From NCBI GenBank assembly GCA_020637235.1, contig JACJWG010000009.1, forward strand, positions 62,001 to 126,000: a DNA stretch of 64,000 nucleotides, given 5' to 3'. The first letter of the stretch is position 1; each line of letters opens with the position of its first letter. A model generated the notes under the pieces. That model did no database searches, was not told the DNA's origin, and worked only from the letters and a program-made list of their open reading frames with translations. This document shows, piece by piece, positions 1 to 7,553 of this stretch. A program made the translations under genes and the position numbers. This DNA comes from Acidimicrobiaceae bacterium. GTDB taxonomy: Bacteria > Actinomycetota > Acidimicrobiia > Acidimicrobiales > Ilumatobacteraceae.

Positions 1-719
1 GGCGAGCGACCGCCGTCGCCGCCGCGTTCGCCGCGTCGCCCTTGCCCGACACGCGCCTCACGGGCGCGCCGATCCGGCCCGAGATCATCGCCGTCGACCG
101 GATCGCCGGACGTGCCGCGGCGCGCGCCGAGCTCGACCTGCCCGACGACCGGTTCGTCGTCGCCGTGTTCGGCGGGTCGCTCGGGGCCAAGGCGATCAAC
201 ACCGCGGTGGCCGGCCTCGTCGCTGCGTGGGAAGCCGACGGCAGTGGGAGCGACGTGTGCATCCACCACGTCGTCGGTGACCGGTGGCTCGTCGAGGCGC
301 CCCCGTCGCGAGATGGTCGAGCGGGCATCATGTATCGCGTGATCGGCTACGAGGACCGGATGCCGCAGCTGTACGCCGCTGCCGACCTGATGATCACTCG
401 CGCCGGCGCGAGCACGATCGCCGAGCTCGCCGCCACCGGCACACCGGGCATCGTGGTGCCCTGGCCCGGTGCCGCCGAGAACCACCAGCTCGACAACGCC
501 CGCACGCTCACCGACATCGGTGCCGCCGTGCTGCTCGAGGAGTCCGAGTTGTCGGCCGCCTCGCTCGCCGCGCTCGTCCGCTCGCTGCACGACGACCCGG
601 CTCGCCTGCGTGCGATCGGCGCCGCGGCCCGGGCCGAGGGCGAGCGGCACCGCGGCGATTCCCTCATCCGGCTGATCGACGACGTCGCCGCCGGCCGAGC
701 CGACGAGGTGACCACGTGA
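1..719 (+). CDS. murG: MurG, UDP-GlcNAc:lipid I N-acetylglucosaminyltransferase (5' end outside window)
   Basis: The C-terminal two thirds of MurG are visible (238 codons from base 3). MurG adds GlcNAc to lipid I on the inner face of the membrane to make lipid II for peptidoglycan. The GGSLGA loop that starts the C-terminal Rossmann domain is seen early in the visible part. It is followed by the UDP-GlcNAc-binding block with RAGASTIAEL and the NHQLDNA segment, both family hallmarks. The stop overlaps the murC GTG start by 4 nt, so translation of the two is probably coupled. The true start lies upstream of the window. Confidence 0.95.
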   Translation, partial: RATAVAAAFAASPLPDTRLTGAPIRPEIIAVDRIAGRAAARAELDLPDDRFVVAVFGGSLGAKAINTAVAGLVAAWEADGSGSDVCIHHVVGDRWLVEAPPSRDGRAGIMYRVIGYEDRMPQLYAAADLMITRAGASTIAELAATGTPGIVVPWPGAAENHQLDNARTLTDIGAAVLLEESELSAASLAALVRSLHDDPARLRAIGAAARAEGERHRGDSLIRLIDDVAAGRADEVTT

Positions 720-2170
720 CGACCCCGACCCCACCGCTCGACCTGTCGACCCCGCAACGTCTCCACGTGGTGGGTGTCGGCGGCCCGGGGATGAGCGCGA
801 TCGCGATCGTGCTCGCCGAGATGGGCCACCGCGTGAGCGGGAGCGACATCCGGGAGCGGGCGATCCTCGACCGCCTCCGCGCCGGCGGGGTCGACGTGCA
901 CGTCGGGCACCAGCGCGCCCACGTCGCCGGCTGCGACGCCGTCACCTACAGCACCGCCGTGCCCGAGCGCAACGTCGAGCTCGAACAGGCCCGCGACGAC
1001 GGCACGATCGTGGTGCGCCGCGCCGGCATGCTGGCGTCGATCTGCGGGCAGGCTCGTTCGCTGGCCGTCGCCGGCACCCATGGCAAGACCACGACGACGT
1101 CGATGCTGATGCTGATGATGTCCGAGGCGGGGATGCGTCCGAGCTTCGTGATCGGCGGCGACGTCACCGACACCGGCACCGGTGCGCAGTGGACCGGTGG
1201 CGAGTGGCTGGTGGTCGAGGCCGACGAGAGCGACGGCACCCACCTCGAACTGCCGTTGTACGGCTCGGTGCTCACCAACGTCGACGTCGACCACCTCGAT
1301 CACTTCGGCACGGTCGACGCCATCCACGACAGCTTCGCCCGCTACCTCGCCGCCGTGGTCGGCCCGAAGGTGCTGTGCGTCGACGATCCCGGCTGCCGCC
1401 GCCTGCTCGACGACGACCTCGTGCGCGACACCGGGCTCGTGGTCACCTACGGCACCGACCCCACCGCCGACGTGCGAGCGGTCGACGTCGTCGTGGGGGA
1501 GGGGTCGTTCCGATTCGCGGTCGAGCGGCGCGGCGAGCGATTGGGGACGATCGACCTGCCGTTGCGGGGCATGCACAACGTGCGCAACGCCACCGGCGCG
1601 CTCGCGATGGCGCTCGAGGTCGGTGTGCCGTTCGAGGCCGCCGCGGCTGCGCTGGCACGCTTCGGCGGGGTCGCACGACGCTTCGACATCCGCGGCGTGT
1701 CGAACGGGGCGACGCTGGTGGACGATTACGCGCACCTCCCGGCCGAGATCTCGGCGGTGCTCGACGCCGCCCGCTCGAGCGGCGACGGCTGGCAGCGCGT
1801 CATCTGCGTGTTCCAGCCGAATCGCTTCAACCGCATGGCGATCATGTGGCCCGAGTACGCCGATGCGTTCGTCGCCGCCGACGTCGTCGTGCTCACCGAG
1901 ATCTTCCCGAGTGGCACGACGCCGATCCCGGGCGTCACCGGCAAGCTCGTCGTGAACGCCGTGCTCGACGCGCACCCGCACAGCCGTGTGGTGTGGCTGC
2001 CACGCCGCCACGACCTCGTGGAGTTCGTCGCGAACGAACTGCGCCCGGGTGACGTGTGCATCTCGATGGGGTGCGGCGACATCGCCTCGTTCCCGAGCGA
2101 GGTGTTGGAGCGACGCCACGGCACGTCTCACGCTGCTGGGCTGCCCGAGCCGTCCGAGGAGCTCGGATGA
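716..2170 (+). CDS. murC: MurC, UDP-N-acetylmuramate--L-alanine ligase
   Basis: This 484-residue protein has the usual MurC length. It joins L-alanine to UDP-MurNAc using ATP in the cytoplasm, the first peptide step of peptidoglycan synthesis. An N-terminal Rossmann domain begins with VVGVGGPGMSA, and the ATP-binding P-loop GTHGKTTTTS sits near residue 120. The central ligase motif EADESDGT and the C-terminal DDYAHLP and QPNRFNR blocks follow. The GTG start at 716 overlaps the murG stop, and the TGA overlaps the murB ATG. A longer in-frame reading upstream is inside murG and was rejected. Confidence 0.97.
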   Translation: MTTPTPPLDLSTPQRLHVVGVGGPGMSAIAIVLAEMGHRVSGSDIRERAILDRLRAGGVDVHVGHQRAHVAGCDAVTYSTAVPERNVELEQARDDGTIVVRRAGMLASICGQARSLAVAGTHGKTTTTSMLMLMMSEAGMRPSFVIGGDVTDTGTGAQWTGGEWLVVEADESDGTHLELPLYGSVLTNVDVDHLDHFGTVDAIHDSFARYLAAVVGPKVLCVDDPGCRRLLDDDLVRDTGLVVTYGTDPTADVRAVDVVVGEGSFRFAVERRGERLGTIDLPLRGMHNVRNATGALAMALEVGVPFEAAAAALARFGGVARRFDIRGVSNGATLVDDYAHLPAEISAVLDAARSSGDGWQRVICVFQPNRFNRMAIMWPEYADAFVAADVVVLTEIFPSGTTPIPGVTGKLVVNAVLDAHPHSRVVWLPRRHDLVEFVANELRPGDVCISMGCGDIASFPSEVLERRHGTSHAAGLPEPSEELG

Positions 2171-3168
2171 ACGGTCGCGCCGACCGGCTCGACCGGCTCG
2201 ACCGGCTCGACCGGCTCGACCGGGCAGCGGACCGGCTCGACGGGGTGGCCGTGCGGGACGTGCCGCTCGCGCCGCTCACCACCTACCGCGTCGGCGGGCC
2301 GGCTGCACTGCTGGCACGCCCGCGCACCGTTGCCGACCTCTCGCGGATCGCGAGGGTGTGCCGGGACCTCGAGCTGCCGTTGCTGGTGGTCGGCCGCGGC
2401 TCCAACCTGCTCGTGGCCGACGACGGATTCGCCGGGGTGGCCGTCGTGCTCACGGATCTGCGCGGCGCGCCGGACGAGGCGATCGGTGCGGACGTGGTGT
2501 TCGACGGCACCACGGTCGCCGCCGGCGGTGCCGTGGCGTTGCCGGTGCTCGCCCGCCGCACCGCAGCGGCCGCGCTCACCGGGTTCGAGTGGGCCGTCGG
2601 CGTGCCCGGCACCGTCGGTGGGGGCGTGCGGATGAACGCGGGTGGTCACGGTTCCGACATGGCGAGCTCGTTGATCGACGTCGATCTGTTCGACCTGCGT
2701 CGCGACGAGCGCGTCACGCTCGGCGCCGACTGCCTCGGGCTGCGGTTCCGGGGCTCGGATCTCGCCGATCACCAGGTGGTGCTCGGCGCACGGCTGCGGC
2801 TGGCCACGGGTGACCGCGCACGGTCCGAACACGAGATCGACGAGATCGTCCGCTGGCGACGCGATCACCAACCCGGCGGTCAGAACGCCGGTTCGGTGTT
2901 CGTGAACCCGGTGCCCGGTGAGGTGACCGCGGGCGCGCTGATCGACGGCATGGGCATGCGCGGGCTGCGGCTCGGCACGGCGCACGTGAGCGAGAAGCAC
3001 GCCAACTTCATCCAGGCCGGCGACGGCGGGCGCGCAGCGGACGTGCGTGCGCTGATGGAACTGGTCCGCGAGAAGGTGGCGGCCGAGACCGGCTACGTCA
3101 TGCGCAGCGAGGTGCGTCTCGTCGGGTTCGACGACGTGGCGGAACCGGCGGCGGGTGTGACGTGGTGA
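2167..3168 (+). CDS. murB: MurB, UDP-N-acetylenolpyruvoylglucosamine reductase
   Basis: This is a 333-residue FAD enzyme that reduces UDP-GlcNAc-enolpyruvate to UDP-MurNAc with NADPH. The FAD-binding block is seen as RGSNLLVADDGF, followed by GVPGTVGGGVRMNAG. The active-site region QNAGSVFVNP carries the catalytic Ser, and SEVRLVG near the end carries the conserved Glu. The ATG overlaps the murC stop (ATGA). The first 20 residues contain a DRL tripeptide repeat coded by about five copies of a 9-bp unit (2181-2223). This tail is not part of the fold, and a later start cannot be excluded. Confidence 0.96.
   Translation: MNGRADRLDRLDRLDRLDRAADRLDGVAVRDVPLAPLTTYRVGGPAALLARPRTVADLSRIARVCRDLELPLLVVGRGSNLLVADDGFAGVAVVLTDLRGAPDEAIGADVVFDGTTVAAGGAVALPVLARRTAAAALTGFEWAVGVPGTVGGGVRMNAGGHGSDMASSLIDVDLFDLRRDERVTLGADCLGLRFRGSDLADHQVVLGARLRLATGDRARSEHEIDEIVRWRRDHQPGGQNAGSVFVNPVPGEVTAGALIDGMGMRGLRLGTAHVSEKHANFIQAGDGGRAADVRALMELVREKVAAETGYVMRSEVRLVGFDDVAEPAAGVTW
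2181..2223 (+). repeat. 9-bp tandem repeat (CGACCGGCT) at the 5' end of murB
   Basis: There are four exact copies and a partial fifth copy of CGACCGGCT, read in frame as repeated Asp-Arg-Leu. The same unit recurs at 34505-34531 in an unrelated gene on the other strand. In-frame 9-bp units can gain or lose copies without frameshift. Confidence 0.85.
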
Positions 3169-4847
3169 GCTGGCGGCGACCGCGTCGCGACCGACGGCCG
3201 GAGGATCTCGACGAGGCGGGGCCTGATCACACCTCGCCGACCTCGCCGACCCAGTCCACCTCGCCGACCTCGCCGACCTCGTCCACCTCGTCCACCTCGT
3301 CCACCTCGTCCACCTCGTCGCCGTCGCCGAGGGCCGGCGGGGGTGATCGCACGGGCCCGCTCGACGCACTCGCGGCCCTCGACGAGATGATCGACCCGTC
3401 GCTCGCCACCGTGCGCGAGCCACTGCCGGCCGACCACGACGATGCTCCCGGCACCGTGCTCGACGAGCTGCGTCAGGCGTTCACGGGCACCCCGCCGGCC
3501 GGTGTCGCGCCCCCGTCGGTCGCCGGGATCGACCTCGACGAGCTGCCGCCGGCCGCATTCGACGACTTCTCCGCCGGCGTGGTCGACACCGAGGGGCTGC
3601 CGCCCGCCGAGCCCTGGGTGGTCGCCACCCCCGAACCGTCCGGTGGCGACGACCCGACACGCGCCGCCGAGCCGGCCCGGCGCGGGGCGAGCGAGGCGCC
3701 GGCCGCACTCGGGGAGTTCGCGACCGGTGACGTGCGCATCGTGCGCCGGCGACCGGGCGCCCCCCACCGCAGCGACGGGCAGCCACCTGCCGCGGTGCCC
3801 TCGGCGGCCCCGACGTCGGCCGCTTCGGCGGCCCCGGCAGCCCGGCACGAGGGACCCCGGGCCGATCGCGCGACGATCGTCATCGGGGGCGACGACGAGT
3901 TGCCCGACCCGGTGTACCTCGACGACGGCGACGGTGACCCGGCCGCAGGTGAATCGACGGGCGGGCAGACCTTCGTCATCGGCGACGAGCTCGAGGCGTC
4001 CGGCGCGTTCGATGCGGTGCAGGTGCCGAGTCGGTCGATGGACCCCCGCGTGCGTGCCCGCCGCATCGCGGTCAAGCGGGCGCAGAGCCGCAAGCGGTTG
4101 TTCTGGGTGGCCGGCGTCGCCGGCGTGGTGATCGTCGTGGTCGCGGTCCTCGCCGTGTTCGCGTCGGGACTGTTCGCCGTGTCCCGCGTCGACGTGCAGG
4201 GCGCGCCGTACACGACGGCGCGCTACGGCGACCGGCTCGACGCGATCGTCGACGAGATGATGGGCGAGCCGGTCCTGCTCGTCGACACCCGCGCCGCCGA
4301 GGAGGCACTCGAGCAGCTGCCGTGGATCGAGCGGGCCTTCGTGCGCACCGACTTCCCCGATCGGGTCCTCGTCGACGTGCGCGAGCGTCAGCCCCTCGCC
4401 ACCTTCGCCGGCTCCGACGGCCGGTACCGGGTGATCGACCGCGACGGCTTCGTGCTCGACGTGCTCGACGGACAACCGTCGTCGTACCTGCCGATCGCGG
4501 GGCCCGGACCCGACCTCGAGCCGGGGTCCACGGCGGGCGCGCCGTACGCCGCCGCAGCCCAGCTCGTCGGGGCGCTCCCGGCCGAGATCCGCGAGCTCAC
4601 GACCTCGGTCTCGGTCGATCCGACGACCGCCGACCTCGGTCTCACCCTCCAGTTCGTGCCGACCCCCGACCCGGCCGATCCCTCCACCTCCACCTCCACC
4701 GCGACCTCGGAACCGCCGACCATCGCGGTGCGCATCGGGAGCTTCAACGGGCTCGACGGCAAGCTCGCCCGGCTGCTGCAACTCGTGCGCGAGGGCTTCG
4801 ACGACGCGTCGCCGATCGACGTCTCCACCGACGACGTCATCGGCTGA
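3165..4847 (+). CDS. ftsQ: FtsQ-type divisome protein with a very long cytoplasmic N-terminus
   Basis: FtsQ links early and late divisome proteins at the septum. This copy is about 560 residues, roughly twice the usual 250-320. Residues 1 to about 310 are low-complexity: Ser/Thr/Pro repeats at about 22-54, then acidic and Ala/Pro-rich sequence. One transmembrane helix (AGVAGVVIVVVAVLAVFASG) lies near residues 314-333. The POTRA domain starts at SRVDVQGAPY, and the FtsQ domain contains LPWIERAFVRTDFPDRVLV. A Thr/Ser run lies near the C-terminus (STSTSTATS). The start is GTG 3165, overlapping the murB stop; GTG 3162 is an alternative. Confidence 0.92.
   Translation: MSWRRPRRDRRPEDLDEAGPDHTSPTSPTQSTSPTSPTSSTSSTSSTSSTSSPSPRAGGGDRTGPLDALAALDEMIDPSLATVREPLPADHDDAPGTVLDELRQAFTGTPPAGVAPPSVAGIDLDELPPAAFDDFSAGVVDTEGLPPAEPWVVATPEPSGGDDPTRAAEPARRGASEAPAALGEFATGDVRIVRRRPGAPHRSDGQPPAAVPSAAPTSAASAAPAARHEGPRADRATIVIGGDDELPDPVYLDDGDGDPAAGESTGGQTFVIGDELEASGAFDAVQVPSRSMDPRVRARRIAVKRAQSRKRLFWVAGVAGVVIVVVAVLAVFASGLFAVSRVDVQGAPYTTARYGDRLDAIVDEMMGEPVLLVDTRAAEEALEQLPWIERAFVRTDFPDRVLVDVRERQPLATFAGSDGRYRVIDRDGFVLDVLDGQPSSYLPIAGPGPDLEPGSTAGAPYAAAAQLVGALPAEIRELTTSVSVDPTTADLGLTLQFVPTPDPADPSTSTSTATSEPPTIAVRIGSFNGLDGKLARLLQLVREGFDDASPIDVSTDDVIG
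3229..3330 (+). repeat. Imperfect 9-bp tandem repeats coding Thr/Ser/Pro in ftsQ
   Basis: Units of the type ACCTCGCCG and ACCTCGTCC repeat about ten times in frame, giving TSP and then STS tripeptides in the predicted cytoplasmic tail of FtsQ. Confidence 0.8.
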
Positions 4848-4937
4848 GCTGGGCCGTCACCGCAGCCTCCCCGCGTTCGGTGTGCCGACGTGCCAGACTG
4901 TCGCCAACCAGCGGCGGTAATCGCACCACGGGTCAGG

Positions 4938-4969
4938 TTGCACGGGAGGCGACCCTCGGTCGTTACGAT
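4938..4969 (+). promoter_or_regulatory. Candidate ftsZ promoter
   Basis: TACGAT at 4964-4969 matches an actinobacterial -10 (TAnnnT). TTGCAC at 4938-4943 could be a -35, but the 20-nt spacing is longer than usual. It lies 50 nt before the ftsZ start, and ftsZ has a good ribosome site (GGAGG, 5007-5011). Confidence 0.4.
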
Positions 4970-5019
4970 CGTTTGGTCATGTCCGTTGCTACGAGTCACG
5001 AAAGCTGGAGGTCAGGCTG

Positions 5020-6129
5020 ATGGCCGGCGCCCCACAGAACTATCTCGCCGTCATCAAGGTGATCGGCGTGGGTGGCGGTGGTGTCAACGCCGTCAACCGC
5101 ATGATCGACGCCGGACTGAAGGGCGTGGAGTTCATCGCCGTCAACACCGACGCGCAGGCGCTGCTCATGAGCGACGCGGACGTGAAGCTCGACATCGGCC
5201 GCGACCTCACCCGTGGGCTCGGCGCAGGCAGCGACCCCGAGGTCGGGCGCGCTGCCGCCGAGGCCCACCGTGACGAGATCGAGGAGATGATCAAGGGCGC
5301 CGACATGGTGTTCATCACCGCCGGCGAGGGCGGCGGCACCGGCACCGGAGCCGCACCGGTGATCGCCGAGATCTCCCGCAGCCTCGGCGCGCTCGCGATC
5401 GGCGTCGTCACCCGGCCGTTCAGCTTCGAAGGCCGCCGTCGCGCCGTCCAGGCCGACACCGGCGTCGCCAAGCTGAAGGAGAAGGTCGACACACTGATCG
5501 TCATCCCGAACGATCGTCTGCTCACCGTCGCCAACGAAAAGACGAGCGTGCTCAACGCGTTCAAGATGGCCGACGAGGTGCTGCTGCAGGGCGTGTCGGG
5601 CATCACCAACCTGATCACCACCCCGGGCCTCATCAACACCGACTTCGCCGACGTGAAGATGATCCTGTCGAGCGCCGGGTCGGCGCTCATGGGCATCGGC
5701 CAGGCGAGCGGCGAGAACCGCTCGGTGGTCGCCGCCAAGGCGGCGATCTCGAGCCCGCTGCTCGAGGCGGCGATCGACGGTGCACGCGGCATCCTGCTCA
5801 ACATCACCGGCCCGTCGAGCATGGGGCTGTTCGAGATGAACGCCGCCGCCGAGATCATCCACGGCGTGGCGCACCAGGACGCCAACATCATCTTCGGCAC
5901 CGTCATCGACGACGAGATGGGCGACGAGGTGCGCGTCACGGTGATCGCTGCCGGCTTCGACCGTTGGGACGCCGGTGGATCACAGGGTGCGCCCGGGACC
6001 AGCAAGCCGCCGGCGCTGAAGGCGGTGGAATCCAAGCCGTCGTCCACGCTGAAGGACCTGTTCGCCGACGACGCCGTCGATCCGCTCGAGGGCGACGACG
6101 ACTTCGACGTCCCGTCGTTCCTGAAGTAG
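5020..6129 (+). CDS. ftsZ: FtsZ, tubulin-like cell division GTPase
   Basis: This 369-residue protein polymerises into the Z ring at midcell with GTP. The N-terminal nucleotide-binding GVGGGGVNAVNRM, the tubulin signature GGGTGTGAAPV (from about residue 105) and the T7-loop region with NTDFADVKMI are all present. The C-terminal peptide FDVPSFLK matches the conserved actinobacterial tail that binds SepF and FtsW. The GGAGG site lies 8 nt upstream of the ATG. The 172-nt gap after ftsQ suggests a separate promoter. Confidence 0.99.
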   Translation: MAGAPQNYLAVIKVIGVGGGGVNAVNRMIDAGLKGVEFIAVNTDAQALLMSDADVKLDIGRDLTRGLGAGSDPEVGRAAAEAHRDEIEEMIKGADMVFITAGEGGGTGTGAAPVIAEISRSLGALAIGVVTRPFSFEGRRRAVQADTGVAKLKEKVDTLIVIPNDRLLTVANEKTSVLNAFKMADEVLLQGVSGITNLITTPGLINTDFADVKMILSSAGSALMGIGQASGENRSVVAAKAAISSPLLEAAIDGARGILLNITGPSSMGLFEMNAAAEIIHGVAHQDANIIFGTVIDDEMGDEVRVTVIAAGFDRWDAGGSQGAPGTSKPPALKAVESKPSSTLKDLFADDAVDPLEGDDDFDVPSFLK

Positions 6130-6131
6130 GC

Positions 6132-6848
6132 GTGTCCTCGGCGGGCGTGGATCCTGCCGCGGTCGCCGAGCGGCTCGACCGGCTGCGCGACCGGATCACC
6201 CGTGCGGGGGGCCACGACGTCCGCATCCTCGCGGTCACCAAGACATGGGGACTCGACGCGATCCGAGCCGCGGTCGCGGCCGGCTGCGACGCGGTCGGGG
6301 AGAACTACGCCCAGGAACTCGTCGCCAAGCTCGACGGCGAGGTGGACCTGCCCGCGGTGCACTTCATCGGCCGCCTGCAGACGAACAAGGTGCGGCTCGT
6401 CGCGCCGTTCGTGACGGTGTACGAGACCGTCGATCGCGAATCGCTCGCCGCCGAGATCGCACGGCGGGCGCCGGGGGCCACGGTGTTGGTGCAGGCGAGC
6501 CCCGACGGCGATCCCACCAAGGGCGGCTGCGCGCTCGCATCGGTGCCCGCGCTCGTCGATCGGTGCCGCGACCTCCGCCTCGACGTCCGCGGACTGATGA
6601 TCGTCGGTCCCACCGAGGGTGGCGCCGAGGCGGCTCGGTCAGGCTTCCGGGCGACCCGGGCGCTCGTCGAGAACCTGGGGCTCGAGGTGTGCTCGATGGG
6701 CATGAGCGACGACCTCGAGATCGCCGTGCAGGAGGGGTCGACCGAGGTGCGCGTCGGCAGCGCACTGTTCGGGCCACGCGCCCCGCGGCGCGCCGACGGA
6801 TCGGCCGCGACGACCCTGCCCGGCTCCACGTCTGACACGGGACGATGA
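6132..6848 (+). CDS. yggS: YggS/YlmE family pyridoxal-phosphate homeostasis protein
   Basis: This is a 238-residue single-domain PLP protein of the alanine racemase N-terminal fold. YggS relatives bind PLP and buffer vitamin B6 and amino acid pools; no enzymatic reaction is established. The PLP lysine is in ILAVTKTWG. The family blocks GENYAQEL, HFIGRLQTNK and the phosphate-binding SMGMSDDLEIAV near the C-terminus are clear. It starts at GTG 6132, 2 nt after ftsZ; GTG 6147 is possible. The place between ftsZ and sepF is the usual one in actinobacteria, but pgeF, which normally precedes it, is absent. Confidence 0.95.
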   Translation: MSSAGVDPAAVAERLDRLRDRITRAGGHDVRILAVTKTWGLDAIRAAVAAGCDAVGENYAQELVAKLDGEVDLPAVHFIGRLQTNKVRLVAPFVTVYETVDRESLAAEIARRAPGATVLVQASPDGDPTKGGCALASVPALVDRCRDLRLDVRGLMIVGPTEGGAEAARSGFRATRALVENLGLEVCSMGMSDDLEIAVQEGSTEVRVGSALFGPRAPRRADGSAATTLPGSTSDTGR

Positions 6849-6878
6849 GCTAGCCTCGTCCGTCCAGGAGGAGCGTCG

Positions 6879-7454
6879 ATGTCGATCTGGAAGAGGACCA
6901 TGGACTATCTCGGGCTCGGACCCGACGATGCCTACGACGACTACGACCTCCCGCCGGAACCCGAGCCTCGAGGGCAGCGCCCACGGCCCGCACGCTACGA
7001 CGATTCGCCCGTGCGCAGCGGCCGACCCGCGCCGGACTACGAGCCGGAGACGGCGGTCCGCACCATGCCCACACGACCCACTTTCCCGAGCCGCGACGTC
7101 GAGCCCGTCGTCCGTCGCCCGACCCCGGCCAGCGACGATTCGAGCGTCCATCCGCGTCCGATCAACCCGACGCGTCCGGCGTCACCGGCCCGAGGAGGCC
7201 AGACCGTGAGCTCCGACCCGCACACCGTCCGGCCCCGCCGCTTCGACGCGGCGCAGGAGATCGCCGACAAGTTCAAGGAAGGCCAGCCGGTCATCATGAA
7301 CCTCGAGGCCACCGAACGCGACGTGTCTCGCCGGCTCATCGACTTCGCGAGCGGGCTCTGCTACGGACTGAACGGCAGCATGGAGAAGGTCGCGACCGGC
7401 GTCTACCTCTTGAAGCCGGTGGGCGCGCGGTCGTCCTACGGCCACGACGACTGA
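6879..7454 (+). CDS. sepF: SepF, FtsZ membrane tether
   Basis: This 191-residue protein anchors FtsZ to the membrane; in actinobacteria, which lack FtsA, it is the main anchor. It begins with a short amphipathic helix (MSIWKRTMDYLGLG) expected to insert in the membrane. A charged, Pro/Arg-rich linker of about 90 residues follows. The C-terminal SepF domain contains FKEGQPVIMNLEAT, DVSRRLIDFASGLCYGLNG and VYLLKPVG. The ATG follows an AGGAGGAG ribosome site. Confidence 0.95.
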   Translation: MSIWKRTMDYLGLGPDDAYDDYDLPPEPEPRGQRPRPARYDDSPVRSGRPAPDYEPETAVRTMPTRPTFPSRDVEPVVRRPTPASDDSSVHPRPINPTRPASPARGGQTVSSDPHTVRPRRFDAAQEIADKFKEGQPVIMNLEATERDVSRRLIDFASGLCYGLNGSMEKVATGVYLLKPVGARSSYGHDD

Positions 7455-7472
7455 TCGTCGGCCGGCGGCTCG

Positions 7473-7504
7473 ATCGTCAAGACCGGTCGCCGCATCGTCA
7501 AGAC
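7473..7504. repeat. Two 11-bp direct repeats, 21 bp apart, upstream of divIVA
   Basis: ATCGTCAAGAC occurs at 7473-7483 and 7494-7504. The 21-bp offset is two helical turns, so a protein could bind both on one face. They lie about 40-70 bp upstream of the putative divIVA -10. No regulator is known for this motif to me. Confidence 0.5.
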
Positions 7505-7540
7505 GAGTGACGGTGAGTGATCGCACCTCCACGTTCTGCC

Positions 7541-7546
7541 TAACAT
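7541..7546 (+). promoter_or_regulatory. Putative -10 of a leaderless divIVA transcript
   Basis: TAACAT ends 7 nt before ATG 7554, so transcription would begin at or next to the start codon. No Shine-Dalgarno sequence precedes that ATG, which fits a leaderless mRNA. Confidence 0.5.
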
Positions 7547-7553
7547 GTGGCAT

